Source of the DNA: Pyrococcus furiosus DSM 3638 | Lineage (GTDB): Archaea > Methanobacteriota_B > Thermococci > Thermococcales > Thermococcaceae | NCBI RefSeq assembly: GCF_000007305.1 | Contig: NC_003413.1 | Span: forward strand, 863,318-927,317 | Direction: 5' to 3' | DNA length: 64,000 bases | Part shown: positions 1-9,895 of the stretch, piece after piece | How positions within the stretch are numbered: position 1 is the stretch's first letter | Layout: the number at the start of each line of letters is the position of its first letter | Program-made: the position numbers and the translations under genes | The notes under the pieces: model-generated | Database searches by the model: none | The model's input: the letters and a program-made list of their open reading frames with translations, nothing else | What the model was told of the DNA's origin: nothing

Positions 1-205
1 AAAGGAAATTGCAAAGATCGTGGAAAGGCTAATAAAGGATAGAGCCTTTGAAGTTAAGAGAATTGATGAAGAGAAAGTTCTGAGGGAAGCAAAGGACTTT
101 ATAGAGAAAGAGCTTGGAATTGAGATCATAATAAACCCAAGTGAAGATAAGGGTGGAAAGAAGAAGCAGGCAATGCCCTTGAAGCCTGCGATCTTTATTG
201 AGTGA
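1..205 (+). CDS. leuS: Leucyl-tRNA synthetase, C-terminal end (partial)
   Basis: Only the last 67 codons are present; the reading frame is open from base 2 and the gene starts outside the window. The residues match the lysine-rich C-terminal extension of archaeal leucyl-tRNA synthetase, the domain that contacts the long variable arm of tRNA-Leu. The frame ends in TGA at 203-205, followed by a T-rich stretch at 206-225 that would suit archaeal termination. The internal GTG at 20 is not a start. Placement directly upstream of hydrogenase I matches P. furiosus gene order as I remember it. Identification rests on the tail sequence and this synteny, so it is probable rather than certain. Confidence 0.75.
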   Translation, partial: KEIAKIVERLIKDRAFEVKRIDEEKVLREAKDFIEKELGIEIIINPSEDKGGKKKQAMPLKPAIFIE

Positions 206-294
206 TCTTCTTCTCTTTTTATTATACTGTTGTATAACTATATTCTATCCTACTTCAACTTGTTCATCAAAGTCTAATTTCCAAAAATTTAGGG

Positions 295-334
295 GTTTTT
301 AACCTTTGGTTTTCAATTTTCGGGTTTAAAAAGG
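295..334 (+). promoter_or_regulatory. SurR operator and TATA box of the hydrogenase I operon
   Basis: Positions 295-311 read GTTTTTAACCTTTGGTT, an exact match to the extended SurR consensus GTTn3AACn5GTT. A TATA-like TTTAAAAAGG follows at 325-334, about 14 bases downstream. SurR is the redox-switched regulator of hydrogen and sulfur metabolism in Thermococcales; it activates hydrogenase genes when sulfur is absent and releases DNA when oxidised by sulfur. Spacing upstream of the TATA box fits an activator site. Transcription would begin near 355-365, leaving a leader of roughly 75 bases before hydB. Confidence 0.88.
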
Positions 335-436
335 CTTTTTTATCTCCCTCACCAACTTTAGACTGGGAAACAAAAATGTTCACTAACGAAAATTTGAGGA
401 GTATTGGTCAATTATGCTCATTGGGAGGTGGTTTGT

Positions 437-1540
437 GTGAGGTATGTTAAGTTACCCAAGGAAAACACTTACGAGTTTTTGGAAAGACTTAAAGACTGGG
501 GGAAGCTTTACGCTCCAGTAAAAATTTCGGACAAGTTCTATGACTTCAGGGAGATTGATGATGTTAGAAAGATAGAATTCCACTACAACAGGACAATAAT
601 GCCACCTAAGAAGTTCTTCTTCAAGCCGAGGGAAAAGCTCTTTGAGTTCGACATTTCAAAACCAGAATACAGGGAGGTAATAGAGGAAGTTGAACCATTT
701 ATTATATTTGGAGTCCACGCGTGTGACATATATGGCCTAAAGATCCTAGACACGGTATACCTTGATGAGTTCCCCGACAAGTACTACAAGGTGAGGAGAG
801 AGAAGGGGATAATCATTGGAATAAGCTGTATGCCAGATGAATATTGCTTCTGTAACTTAAGAGAAACAGACTTCGCTGATGATGGTTTTGACTTGTTCTT
901 CCATGAACTGCCCGATGGATGGTTGGTAAGGGTTGGCACTCCAACTGGGCACAGGCTTGTTGACAAGAACATAAAGCTCTTTGAAGAGGTAACGGACAAG
1001 GATATCTGTGCATTTAGAGATTTTGAAAAGAGGAGACAGCAAGCATTCAAATACCACGAAGACTGGGGCAACTTGAGGTATCTTCTCGAGTTGGAAATGG
1101 AACATCCAATGTGGGATGAGGAGGCAGATAAGTGCTTGGCTTGTGGAATATGTAACACCACATGCCCAACGTGTAGATGCTATGAAGTTCAGGATATTGT
1201 AAACCTAGATGGAGTTACTGGATACAGGGAAAGAAGATGGGATTCTTGTCAGTTCAGAAGTCATGGCTTAGTTGCTGGGGGCCACAACTTCAGGCCCACA
1301 AAGAAGGATCGCTTTAGGAACAGATACCTCTGTAAGAACGCATATAACGAAAAGCTTGGATTAAGCTACTGTGTCGGTTGTGGAAGGTGTACTGCATTCT
1401 GTCCAGCCAATATAAGTTTTGTAGGCAATCTTAGAAGGATTTTAGGACTTGAGGAGAACAAATGTCCCCCAACGGTTAGTGAGGAGATTCCAAAGAGAGG
1501 ATTTGCATATTCCTCTAACATTAGAGGTGATGGAGTATGA
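437..1540 (+). CDS. hydB: Soluble hydrogenase I, beta subunit HydB (iron-sulfur)
   Basis: This 367-residue cytoplasmic subunit carries electrons between the NADP-binding HydG and the NiFe module HydD-HydA. Two cysteine clusters are visible: [12 protein letters not shown] near residue 235 and [12 protein letters not shown] near 325, each of ferredoxin type for a 4Fe-4S centre. The N-terminal two thirds resemble the sulfite/anaerobic-reductase subunit A family. I start it at the GTG at 437 because GGAGGTG lies just upstream at 425-431; an open frame extends to a TTG at 404 but lacks a ribosome binding site. It overlaps hydG by four bases (ATGA), so the two are translationally coupled. The SurR site upstream predicts repression by elemental sulfur. 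Confidence 0.93.
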
Positions 1541-2415
1541 TGTTGCCAAAAGAGATTATGATGCCAAATGATAATCCGTATGCCCTTCATAGAGTCAAAG
1601 TTCTAAAGGTTTACTCCTTGACGGAAACGGAAAAGCTTTTCCTCTTTAGATTTGAGGATCCCGAGTTGGCAGAGAAGTGGACGTTCAAACCTGGACAGTT
1701 TGTCCAGCTGACGATACCTGGAGTTGGAGAGGTTCCCATAAGTATATGCTCTTCTCCAATGAGGAAAGGATTCTTTGAGCTCTGTATAAGAAAGGCAGGA
1801 AGGGTCACAACTGTTGTCCATAGACTAAAGCCTGGCGATACTGTTCTTGTGAGAGGGCCTTACGGTAATGGATTCCCAGTGGATGAGTGGGAAGGAATGG
1901 ATCTACTATTAATAGCTGCTGGCCTTGGAACTGCACCTCTTAGGAGCGTCTTTCTCTATGCAATGGACAACAGGTGGAAGTATGGAAACATTACCTTCAT
2001 AAACACCGCACGTTATGGGAAGGATCTCCTCTTCTACAAGGAGCTGGAGGCAATGAAAGACCTAGCTGAGGCTGAAAACGTGAAAATCATCCAGAGCGTC
2101 ACTAGGGATCCAAACTGGCCGGGCCTAAAGGGTAGGCCACAGCAGTTCATCGTTGAGGCCAACACAAATCCAAAGAACACTGCAGTTGCAATCTGTGGGC
2201 CTCCTAGAATGTATAAGTCAGTGTTTGAGGCCCTCATCAACTACGGTTATCGCCCAGAGAACATCTTCGTGACATTGGAGAGAAGAATGAAATGTGGAAT
2301 CGGGAAGTGCGGCCACTGCAACGTCGGAACGAGCACGAGCTGGAAGTACATCTGTAAAGATGGACCAGTCTTCACGTACTTCGACATAGTTTCAACCCCA
2401 GGACTGCTGGACTGA
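1537..2415 (+). CDS. hydG: Soluble hydrogenase I, gamma subunit HydG (FAD/NADP)
   Basis: A 292-residue ferredoxin-NADP-reductase-type subunit that binds FAD and NADP(H), giving the enzyme its NADPH-producing activity. The FAD-binding RGPYGNGFP and the nucleotide-binding [13 protein letters not shown] are clear. A C-terminal cysteine set, CGIGKCGHC, would ligate a 2Fe-2S cluster. The same architecture occurs in dihydroorotate dehydrogenase electron-transfer subunits, but the flanking hydrogenase genes fix the role. It overlaps hydB by four bases and is followed two bases later by a spare GTG and then hydD. The start is the first ATG of an ATG-ATG pair at the overlap. Confidence 0.93.
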
Positions 2416-2425
2416 GGTGAGGAAA

Positions 2426-3211
2426 ATGGGAAAAGTTAGGATTGGATTTTACGCATTAACCTCGTGCTACGGCTGTCAATTGCAGCTAGCTATGATGGAC
2501 GAGTTATTACAACTTATCCCAAATGCTGAAATAGTTTGCTGGTTCATGATTGATAGAGATAGCATTGAGGATGAAAAGGTCGACATAGCTTTTATAGAAG
2601 GAAGCGTTTCAACTGAGGAAGAAGTTGAACTCGTGAAAAAAATTAGGGAGAATGCAAAGATCGTCGTTGCGGTTGGAGCTTGTGCTGTTCAAGGAGGAGT
2701 TCAGAGCTGGAGTGAAAAGCCATTAGAAGAGCTCTGGAAGAAGGTTTATGGAGACGCAAAAGTCAAGTTCCAACCGAAGAAGGCTGAACCAGTTTCAAAA
2801 TACATAAAAGTTGACTACAACATCTACGGTTGCCCACCAGAGAAGAAGGACTTCCTCTACGCCCTGGGAACATTCTTGATTGGTTCATGGCCAGAGGATA
2901 TAGATTATCCAGTTTGTCTAGAATGTAGGCTCAATGGACATCCATGTATCCTTCTTGAGAAAGGAGAACCCTGTCTAGGTCCAGTAACAAGGGCAGGATG
3001 TAACGCGAGATGTCCAGGATTTGGAGTTGCGTGTATAGGATGCAGAGGGGCAATAGGGTACGATGTAGCTTGGTTCGACTCTCTAGCTAAGGTGTTCAAG
3101 GAGAAGGGGATGACAAAAGAGGAGATAATTGAGAGAATGAAAATGTTCAATGGACATGATGAGAGGGTTGAGAAAATGGTTGAAAAAATATTCTCAGGTG
3201 GTGAACAATGA
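2426..3211 (+). CDS. hydD: Soluble hydrogenase I, delta (small) subunit HydD
   Basis: A 261-residue NiFe hydrogenase small subunit. CYGCQ near residue 14, a conserved GACAVQGG region, GCPPEK, and the cysteine-rich segment from about residue 170 to 210 ([28 protein letters not shown]) supply ligands for three iron-sulfur clusters that wire the active site to HydB. No twin-arginine signal is present, consistent with a cytoplasmic enzyme. I use the ATG at 2426, preceded by GAGGTGAGG, rather than the GTG at 2417, which lies inside that ribosome binding site. It overlaps hydA by four bases. Confidence 0.93.
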
Positions 3212-4494
3212 AGAACCTCTATCTTCCAATCACCATTGATCATATAGCAAGAGTTGAGGGGAAGGGTGGTGTGGAGATAATAATTGGGGATGATGGAGTC
3301 AAGGAGGTCAAGCTAAACATAATTGAAGGGCCCAGATTCTTTGAGGCCATAACTATTGGGAAGAAGCTTGAGGAAGCTCTGGCCATTTACCCGAGAATAT
3401 GCTCATTCTGTTCAGCCGCCCACAAGTTAACCGCATTAGAGGCTGCAGAAAAGGCCGTCGGTTTTGTCCCAAGGGAAGAGATACAGGCCCTTAGAGAAGT
3501 ACTATACATCGGAGACATGATAGAGAGTCATGCCCTTCACCTATATCTTCTAGTTCTTCCCGACTACAGGGGCTACTCGAGCCCACTTAAGATGGTGAAT
3601 GAATACAAGAGGGAGATAGAGATAGCCCTTAAGCTGAAGAACCTTGGCACCTGGATGATGGACATTCTAGGGTCAAGAGCCATACACCAAGAAAATGCGG
3701 TTTTGGGCGGATTCGGAAAGCTCCCTGAGAAGAGTGTCCTTGAGAAAATGAAAGCCGAGCTTAGGGAAGCCCTACCACTTGCCGAGTATACTTTTGAGTT
3801 ATTTGCAAAGCTTGAGCAGTACAGCGAAGTTGAAGGGCCAATAACACACTTGGCCGTGAAGCCGAGGGGAGATGCTTATGGAATTTATGGAGATTACATA
3901 AAGGCAAGTGATGGGGAGGAGTTCCCAAGTGAAAAGTACAGAGATTATATAAAGGAGTTCGTCGTTGAACACAGTTTTGCAAAGCACAGTCACTACAAGG
4001 GCAGACCCTTCATGGTTGGGGCTATATCTAGAGTTATTAACAATGCTGACCTCCTATACGGCAAGGCCAAGGAGCTGTATGAGGCAAACAAAGACCTATT
4101 AAAGGGAACAAATCCGTTTGCAAATAACTTAGCCCAGGCCCTCGAAATAGTTTACTTTATAGAGAGGGCAATAGATCTGCTCGACGAGGCTCTCGCCAAG
4201 TGGCCAATTAAGCCCAGGGATGAAGTTGAGATAAAGGACGGCTTTGGTGTCTCAACGACTGAGGCTCCAAGGGGAATCTTAGTCTATGCCCTCAAAGTTG
4301 AGAATGGAAGGGTTTCTTATGCCGACATAATAACACCTACAGCATTCAACTTGGCAATGATGGAAGAACATGTAAGAATGATGGCAGAAAAGCACTACAA
4401 TGACGATCCAGAAAGGTTAAAGATACTGGCTGAGATGGTTGTTAGGGCTTATGATCCATGCATATCTTGCTCAGTCCACGTGGTTAGACTTTAA
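3208..4494 (+). CDS. hydA: Soluble hydrogenase I, alpha (large) subunit HydA
   Basis: A 428-residue catalytic subunit carrying the NiFe site. Both ligand motifs are intact: [10 protein letters not shown] near residue 65 and DPCISCSVH at the C terminus. The ending [13 protein letters not shown] includes the tail normally removed by a maturation endopeptidase after nickel insertion. In P. furiosus the complex reduces protons with NADPH or runs in reverse. It is the last gene of the operon and ends tail-to-tail with the leftward ABC gene, overlapping it by four bases, so no spacer is available for a terminator between the two. Confidence 0.94.
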
Positions 4495-5111
4495 TCCTTT
4501 TTATCTATTTTTGTTGAGTACTTGTGGAGATTCTCATTCACATCACAATAGGAGAGCTCTTCTCTTGAGGAGATGATAACAATGCCCTTCTCTTTGAGAA
4601 TTTCGAGGATAGACTTTAGGACTTTATGTTTTGAGTCCTCATCAATGGCAACAACTGGATCGTCAAGAACATAAATCTCGGCATTCACTAGCAAGGTGGA
4701 TGCCAATTGAACTCTTCTAATTGTTCCCTGGGAAAGCTCTCCCAGCTTCTTCTTTAAATCCAAGACCTCCACGGATTCAAGTGCATCCATAATTTCATTT
4801 TTATTAACTTTAACTCCATAAAGACTGGCCACTGCTTTTAAATAATCCTCAACACTTATTTTCCTGGGCACGATTATTTCTTCAGGAAGGAAAAATATTT
4901 TGCCCTTAACTTTTGTTATAGGGACTCCATTATAAATTATTTCTCCCTTGAGGGGTTTCAAATATGTTGATATTGTTTTTAAAAGTGTGGTTTTTCCTAT
5001 CCCATTTGGACCGTGGAAGTTCACGACATTACCTTTCTCTATGGTCATTGTTATTCTTTCGAGAACTGGTTTATCATAACCAACACTAAGATCTCTAATC
5101 TCAAGTTTCAT
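4491..5111 (-). CDS. ABC transporter ATP-binding protein
   Basis: About 206 residues, short for an ABC ATPase. Walker A is GPNGIGKTT, the signature region is LSQGTIRRVQ, and Walker B reads YVLDDP. The usual catalytic glutamate after the Walker B aspartate is Asp, and the signature is LSQGT rather than LSGGQ, so hydrolysis may be slow. It is the last gene of a leftward operon with three membrane proteins and a Cys-rich peptide, with ATGA overlap to the gene before it. That arrangement suggests export of, or immunity to, the peptide. I prefer the ATG at 5111; in-frame ATG at 5117 is an alternative preceded by GGGAGG. Substrate unknown. Confidence 0.8.
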   Translation of the reverse strand: MKLEIRDLSVGYDKPVLERITMTIEKGNVVNFHGPNGIGKTTLLKTISTYLKPLKGEIIYNGVPITKVKGKIFFLPEEIIVPRKISVEDYLKAVASLYGVKVNKNEIMDALESVEVLDLKKKLGELSQGTIRRVQLASTLLVNAEIYVLDDPVVAIDEDSKHKVLKSILEILKEKGIVIISSREELSYCDVNENLHKYSTKIDKKD

Positions 5112-5536
5112 TCCCATCCCTCCCAAATTCCTATTATTCCAGAAATAGATACTAAAAGGAGGGGGATTGCAGCAATACCATTTCCTTTGCTAACCAATAT
5201 TATTCCTATAATGAAGGGAGCTATGAATCCAAGAATCCAGCCACACAACTTTCTAATTGAACTAACTTCCACTGTCGGTTCCCACACAAACATTAATTTC
5301 TTGAAATCTATAGTTACTTTTACAGGTGTCATTAGGGGAAGATATTGAAGAACTTCATGAACATATACCGCTCCAACTAGTGGCAACACTACATTTTTCA
5401 CTATAGATTTCATATAGCAATTAGTGAATTCCCCTGTTATTTTACCTATAAGAAAACTAATCCAAAGTACTAGAGCTACAAGAAATCCTACATATATGCT
5501 TACCATTTTTATGAAATTTAAAAATTGCCTAGACAT
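5108..5536 (-). CDS. Membrane protein of the ABC/peptide locus (unknown)
   Basis: A 142-residue protein not recognised by sequence. Hydrophobic stretches near residues 10-30, 45-65, 95-115 and 120-138 predict about four membrane spans; the remainder is short polar loops. It overlaps the upstream permease-like gene by eight bases and the downstream ATPase by four, so it is surely cotranslated. A contribution to the membrane part of the ABC system is the simplest reading, but an immunity protein is equally possible. Base composition is AT-rich like the rest of this locus. Confidence 0.6.
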   Translation of the reverse strand: MSRQFLNFIKMVSIYVGFLVALVLWISFLIGKITGEFTNCYMKSIVKNVVLPLVGAVYVHEVLQYLPLMTPVKVTIDFKKLMFVWEPTVEVSSIRKLCGWILGFIAPFIIGIILVSKGNGIAAIPLLLVSISGIIGIWEGWE

Positions 5537-6677
5537 TTCTTATCACCCTTTCTAGCTTTATCCTCACAAAATATGCAAGTGGAGAGATAAGAATTAACAA
5601 GGGAATTACCCACATAGGAATAATTTTCCTTATAATAAATGGAGCACCCAGGATAATTAGATACAGAAATAGGAAGCTGTTTCTTTCAAAACTTGGCAAT
5701 GTTATTGATAATACAACTCTACTTATCGCTAACATGAAAAATAAGATATATAGTGTCCCTAAATACTCCCTTTCAAGAATTGCCAAGGAATAAAATGTCA
5801 ACGGAACAATTAGCGAAATCAAGAAGAGTAGAATTTCCTTTATTAGTCTTCTTAAATAGTTCTCTGGTTTTAGATAGTGGAGATAGGCTATATAAGAATC
5901 AACATAACTATCACCAACCAGGAATAAAGGCCAAATCATAGGGGCAGTTATGCATATAGTAACTAGCGTACTTGCAATCCTCTCTATAATATAGAATTTT
6001 TGCTTATCTACAATGATATGTAATGGTAACAAGGCTTTAAATGCTCCAACTCCACACCCAAATTTCACTCCTTGCATTCTCAGGTGCTGGGCCATAAGTG
6101 TGAAAACTATAGAGAGAATAATAGCGATTCCCCTAATTTCAAAGGAAAGGGTAGAAATATAGATGTTTCTAACTAGATAAACTCTTATCAGCCTATCTTT
6201 TAGAACAGAGGCTACCAAGTATGCAATTACGAGGATGATATAACCTATCAGAGTCATCTTTCTACCACTAATTGCTAGGAGACCAAGAATTGTGGCTATG
6301 CACTTAATTTTAAATGAAACAGACAGTGGAAGTATAGATAAAGCGGCAAATACAATAATATTGGAGGGCAAAAAACCTGGGTAAAGATAGGAGCAACTAA
6401 GGATGGAGGGGAGATTTATAACTACTGAGACAAATAGCACAATGAGATCAGTGTCGGGTCTATATTTGAGGATCACTCCAGTTTTCTTAGGATCAAAGGA
6501 ATTTGAAAAGAGAAGTGGAATTGCACCTAACAAGGCAAAAACTATTATGTCTTCGATAATCTTACCTTTTAAGAAGATTGTTAATGGTATAAGAGAGATC
6601 ATCCCAGCGAGATAATTATAGTTTTTTATAGATACCAAAATATGGTATCTTAATATTTCCACTATTCTCACTTTCAT
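5529..6677 (-). CDS. Large polytopic membrane protein, putative ABC permease
   Basis: A 382-residue protein made almost entirely of hydrophobic segments, with roughly ten predicted membrane spans and short charged turns. No family motif is recognisable. It is the largest membrane partner of the ATPase at 4491-5111 and is joined to both neighbours by overlapping or abutting stop/start codons. By size and position it is the likely permease of an ABC-2-like exporter. The codon composition is rich in ATA and TTA, more AT-biased than the hydrogenase genes next door, which hints at an accessory origin. Confidence 0.6.
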   Translation of the reverse strand: MKVRIVEILRYHILVSIKNYNYLAGMISLIPLTIFLKGKIIEDIIVFALLGAIPLLFSNSFDPKKTGVILKYRPDTDLIVLFVSVVINLPSILSCSYLYPGFLPSNIIVFAALSILPLSVSFKIKCIATILGLLAISGRKMTLIGYIILVIAYLVASVLKDRLIRVYLVRNIYISTLSFEIRGIAIILSIVFTLMAQHLRMQGVKFGCGVGAFKALLPLHIIVDKQKFYIIERIASTLVTICITAPMIWPLFLVGDSYVDSYIAYLHYLKPENYLRRLIKEILLFLISLIVPLTFYSLAILEREYLGTLYILFFMLAISRVVLSITLPSFERNSFLFLYLIILGAPFIIRKIIPMWVIPLLILISPLAYFVRIKLERVIRNV

Positions 6678-6940
6678 TACCTCCTAAATCTTCTAAGGAT
6701 TTTTATTGAGCTCACAACCCCCAAAAGATAACATAGGATTCTTGTTATTGGAGTTACCTTTACTGAGACATAATATGGCTCATTTATTGCATTAAATAGA
6801 ATGCCCTGCCCGGGTGGTATTTTATTTGTAGTCAAAATGAAGATTGCCAACAAATAACTAACTAAAATAGAAAATGAAAGAGCTAAGGGTATTGCCGAAA
6901 CCAAGGCTAGGGCAAAAAATAGTTTTTTAGATCTTACCAC
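6677..6940 (-). CDS. Small membrane protein of the Cys-peptide locus
   Basis: An 87-residue protein with two or three hydrophobic segments (about residues 8-37 and 64-78) and a basic C terminus (RRFRR). Not recognised. It overlaps the Cys-rich peptide gene by seven bases and abuts the permease gene, so it belongs to the same operon. Small basic membrane proteins of this shape often serve as bacteriocin immunity or transport accessory proteins, but nothing in the sequence proves that. Confidence 0.5.
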   Translation of the reverse strand: MVRSKKLFFALALVSAIPLALSFSILVSYLLAIFILTTNKIPPGQGILFNAINEPYYVSVKVTPITRILCYLLGVVSSIKILRRFRR

Positions 6941-7179
6941 ACGAAATCACCTCCTATCGCAGTTGGAAGCGCTGGATCTGTAGGATTATCTGGCATACAT
7001 TCACAGAGGCATTTGATCTCAACTCCTGAAATAGTTGCTTTTGTCTGTGGCCCACAGTCGGACATTATACCTCCACCTGTACTACACAAGATTGGGCACT
7101 CCCTACAATAGCCATAGCACATCTTTGTGTAGTATGTCGCTGTAGCAGCTATTATTACAAATAAAACTATTACCCACAA
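6934..7179 (-). CDS. Short cysteine-rich exported peptide, possible bacteriocin or RiPP precursor
   Basis: An 81-residue product beginning with a hydrophobic segment of about 15 residues (a signal or anchor), then an exported part with eight cysteines: four within twelve residues (CYGYCRECPILC), one in SDC, and a CLCEC group preceded by a lysine-cysteine. The remainder is proline- and glycine-rich and ends GDFVW. No ATG is available: the frame opens with TTG at 7179, and an in-frame stop lies about 12 codons upstream. It leads a leftward operon with ABC components. The dense even-numbered cysteines suggest a disulfide- or thioether-stabilised secreted peptide. The function is inferred from context only. 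Confidence 0.5.
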   Translation of the reverse strand: MWVIVLFVIIAATATYYTKMCYGYCRECPILCSTGGGIMSDCGPQTKATISGVEIKCLCECMPDNPTDPALPTAIGGDFVW

Positions 7180-7322
7180 TCCTACACCATAATACTTTTG
7201 TTTTCTTTAATACATATATAATCACCATTTAAATTATGCTACTATAAATTTTATAAAATTTTCGAGAATATCACTATAACAGAAGCTATTAAAATATAAT
7301 AATTATTCCTAATTTGATCGAC

Positions 7323-8101
7323 GATACTGTCAGGATAACTGGGGTATCACCTCTTGAAGCCATTCAGTCACATCACCAGGCGGTCCACCAAACCGAGAAT
7401 GAATTCTAACAAAATTATACCAGAATGAAAACAGAAAAACAAACCTGTGAACCCTCCTCCAGTCTCTAGCCCTGAAGTTATTCCAGAAACGCTTTGTTCT
7501 CTCTTTAACAGTCCTAAACCAGCGCTCAACACAGTTCCTCGGCCCGAAAGTCACATGCAGATAATCCAGCCCGAGAGATTTAAACGCTGATTTATACCAC
7601 GGCCCTTTGTCAACCAGGAAAATTGGCTGTCCCTCGCAGGATTTCAAAACAACTAGAATGAAGTCCCTGGCAATCCACCAGTTCCTAACGCTTGTAATCC
7701 ATACTGCTAGGATTTCTTTGCTCTCAACGTCGATTGCAGCCCAGAGAAATCTCTTCTGGCCGTTGATCTTTATCACTGTCTCGTCAATTGCGATGAAGTT
7801 TCTCTGTTTTTTGACTGCGAGGATTTTCGGCTGGTAAACTGCTTTCGCGAATTTTTGGACTGTTTCCCAGACTGTTGTGTGGCTGATTTCGAGGATTGTT
7901 CCTACCTGTCTGTAACTTAGTCCGTGCAGGTACAGGTTTATTGCCCTGGTTTTCTTTTTTGCTGGGATTTTGTTCCGGCGAAAGGTTTTTAAGACTGAAA
8001 CCAGTAAGTAGATAATGGTTTCAGTCCTCATTTCTCTCCCCTTTTCTGAAGAGGTATCAGAAACTTAAACCTAACGTCCCACTGCTTATCCTGACAGTGT
8101 C
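7323..8101 (-). mobile_element. IS6-family insertion sequence (ISPfu type), copy A
   Basis: A 779-base element with terminal inverted repeats: the left end reads GATACTGTCAGGATAA and the right end, reversed, GACACTGTCAGGATAA, one mismatch apart. It carries one complete transposase gene. The flanking sequence TTGATCGAC is repeated directly at 7314-7322 and 8102-8110, a target duplication of nine bases by this reading, although IS6 elements typically make eight. The insertion lies between the Cys-peptide locus and the gene at 8151 and destroys nothing visible, but it separates the 8151 gene from any upstream promoter beyond 8102. Confidence 0.92.
7330..8031 (-). CDS. tnpA: IS6-family DDE transposase
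   Basis: A complete 233-residue transposase. An N-terminal helix-turn-helix (about residues 30-60, LSYRQVGTILEISHTTV) precedes the DDE catalytic core with Asp in IAIDETVIKI, Asp in FLVDKGPWYK and Glu in CVERWFR. It is nearly identical in layout to the copy at 46621-47322 but differs at many positions, so the two belong to different subtypes or diverged lineages. It fills almost the whole element. All catalytic residues are present, so activity is plausible. Confidence 0.93.
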   Translation of the reverse strand: MRTETIIYLLVSVLKTFRRNKIPAKKKTRAINLYLHGLSYRQVGTILEISHTTVWETVQKFAKAVYQPKILAVKKQRNFIAIDETVIKINGQKRFLWAAIDVESKEILAVWITSVRNWWIARDFILVVLKSCEGQPIFLVDKGPWYKSAFKSLGLDYLHVTFGPRNCVERWFRTVKERTKRFWNNFRARDWRRVHRFVFLFSFWYNFVRIHSRFGGPPGDVTEWLQEVIPQLS

Positions 8102-8147
8102 TTGATCGACTTTAGAAACATTTTTATTCTTGTTTATGTTCCCTTAG

Positions 8148-8682
<535 letters not shown>

Positions 8683-8751
8683 AAAAAGAAGACTTTAAAA
8701 CCTTCCACTCACAATAAGTAGACGAGTCAACAACAATTTGAGGGAAAAGAC

Positions 8752-9773
8752 ATGGGAAATGAAGGTGTCCACCCCCACCTGCGGAAAAGGTTTTGGAGAG
8801 AGATGGGTATAAATGCAGAATTTGTGATCACAGCTATCTCGATATTCATTACAAGGACGGGAATGTAGAGAACAAGAATTTAGAAAATTTGATAGTTTTG
8901 TGCAAACAATGTCATTATCGACTTCACCAAAAGGAAAGGATGGAAAGCATTAAACAAGCTTTCGAGGATTTCCTCGATGAACTTTCTAAAAATCCTATTG
9001 AAGTTGTTATAGATTTCAGTTTCAAAAAAATTGTAGAGAGTAATGAAGAAAAAATCCGAAGAGAGATTATACAGGGATTTACTCGTCCTTTTGGTGTTAT
9101 ATCAAGGATCCAAGAGAAAGTTAGGGATGCAATAATGAAGGAAATCGAGGAGGAAATAGAAAAAGAGCAAGCAAGTACTCCTGAACATCTCCGAAAGGTT
9201 GTTCTTGAAAGAAATAATTATAGATGTTCAGTGTGCGGATACGGATATTTAGAGGTTCACCATGTGGATGGAAATATTCTAAATAACACCTTGGATAATT
9301 TAGTAACCCTCTGTAGAAGGTGTCATCGTAAAGTCCATTATCATCCAAGTTTTCATACAACACCGGAGGATATGGACAAATGTATTAGAAGTTTTCATCA
9401 TGAGTTTTATAGTACGATCTATGAAATAATGAAGAACAAAAAGGGAAACATTAGAATAAGCATTAAATTCGATCAACTAGGTGTTAAAGGTGTAAAAATT
9501 AGTAGAGCTCAATTTAAAAGAATTAATGGGCTCTTTAATCATGAAGTCATAAATGATGGTATTTTTAAGCAGTGGGAAAGAGAAATTAAGAATTATTTAA
9601 GCCGACTTGAATGGGAACAGCAAAAAGAAATATATAGAAATGTATACTTCTTGCTAGAATGTATTTTGCCTAAAGATTCATTTGAAGCGTTTGTTAACCT
9701 TGCAAGGAAAGGAAAATTTGATAGAAGAACATTAAGGGAAGCAAAGAAAGTACTAAAGAACTCAATTAAATAA
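8752..9773 (+). CDS. Protein with two HNH zinc-finger nuclease modules (probable 5' frameshift)
   Basis: The protein has two copies of an HNH-like module: CRICDHSYLDIHYKDGN with CKQCHYRLH near the start, and CSVCGYGYLEVHHVDGN with CRRCHRKVH near residue 145. The second has the canonical HH of an active HNH endonuclease; the first has HY and may be structural. A long helical linker separates them and a helical domain of about 140 residues follows. The main frame opens only at TTG 8793, in the middle of module one. ATG 8752, after GAGGG, starts a frame that encodes the expected HPHLRK lead-in but is out of phase by one base near 8790. A missing G there would restore one gene. Likely DNA cleavage, target unknown. 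Confidence 0.6.
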
Positions 9774-9895
9774 TTTTTGTAATTTTTCCCTGGAAATACA
9801 GCTCCTATTCTACTATTTTTAAAGTGCTGTCTTCTTCTTTTATAAACCCATATTTTTTGTTACTCTTTAGGAAGTTCTTTATTATTTCACAAAGC

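Noticed and set aside
404-436. Longer hydB start at TTG 404
   Set aside because: No ribosome binding site upstream; GGAGGTG directly precedes GTG 437, which gives the 367-residue length known for HydB.
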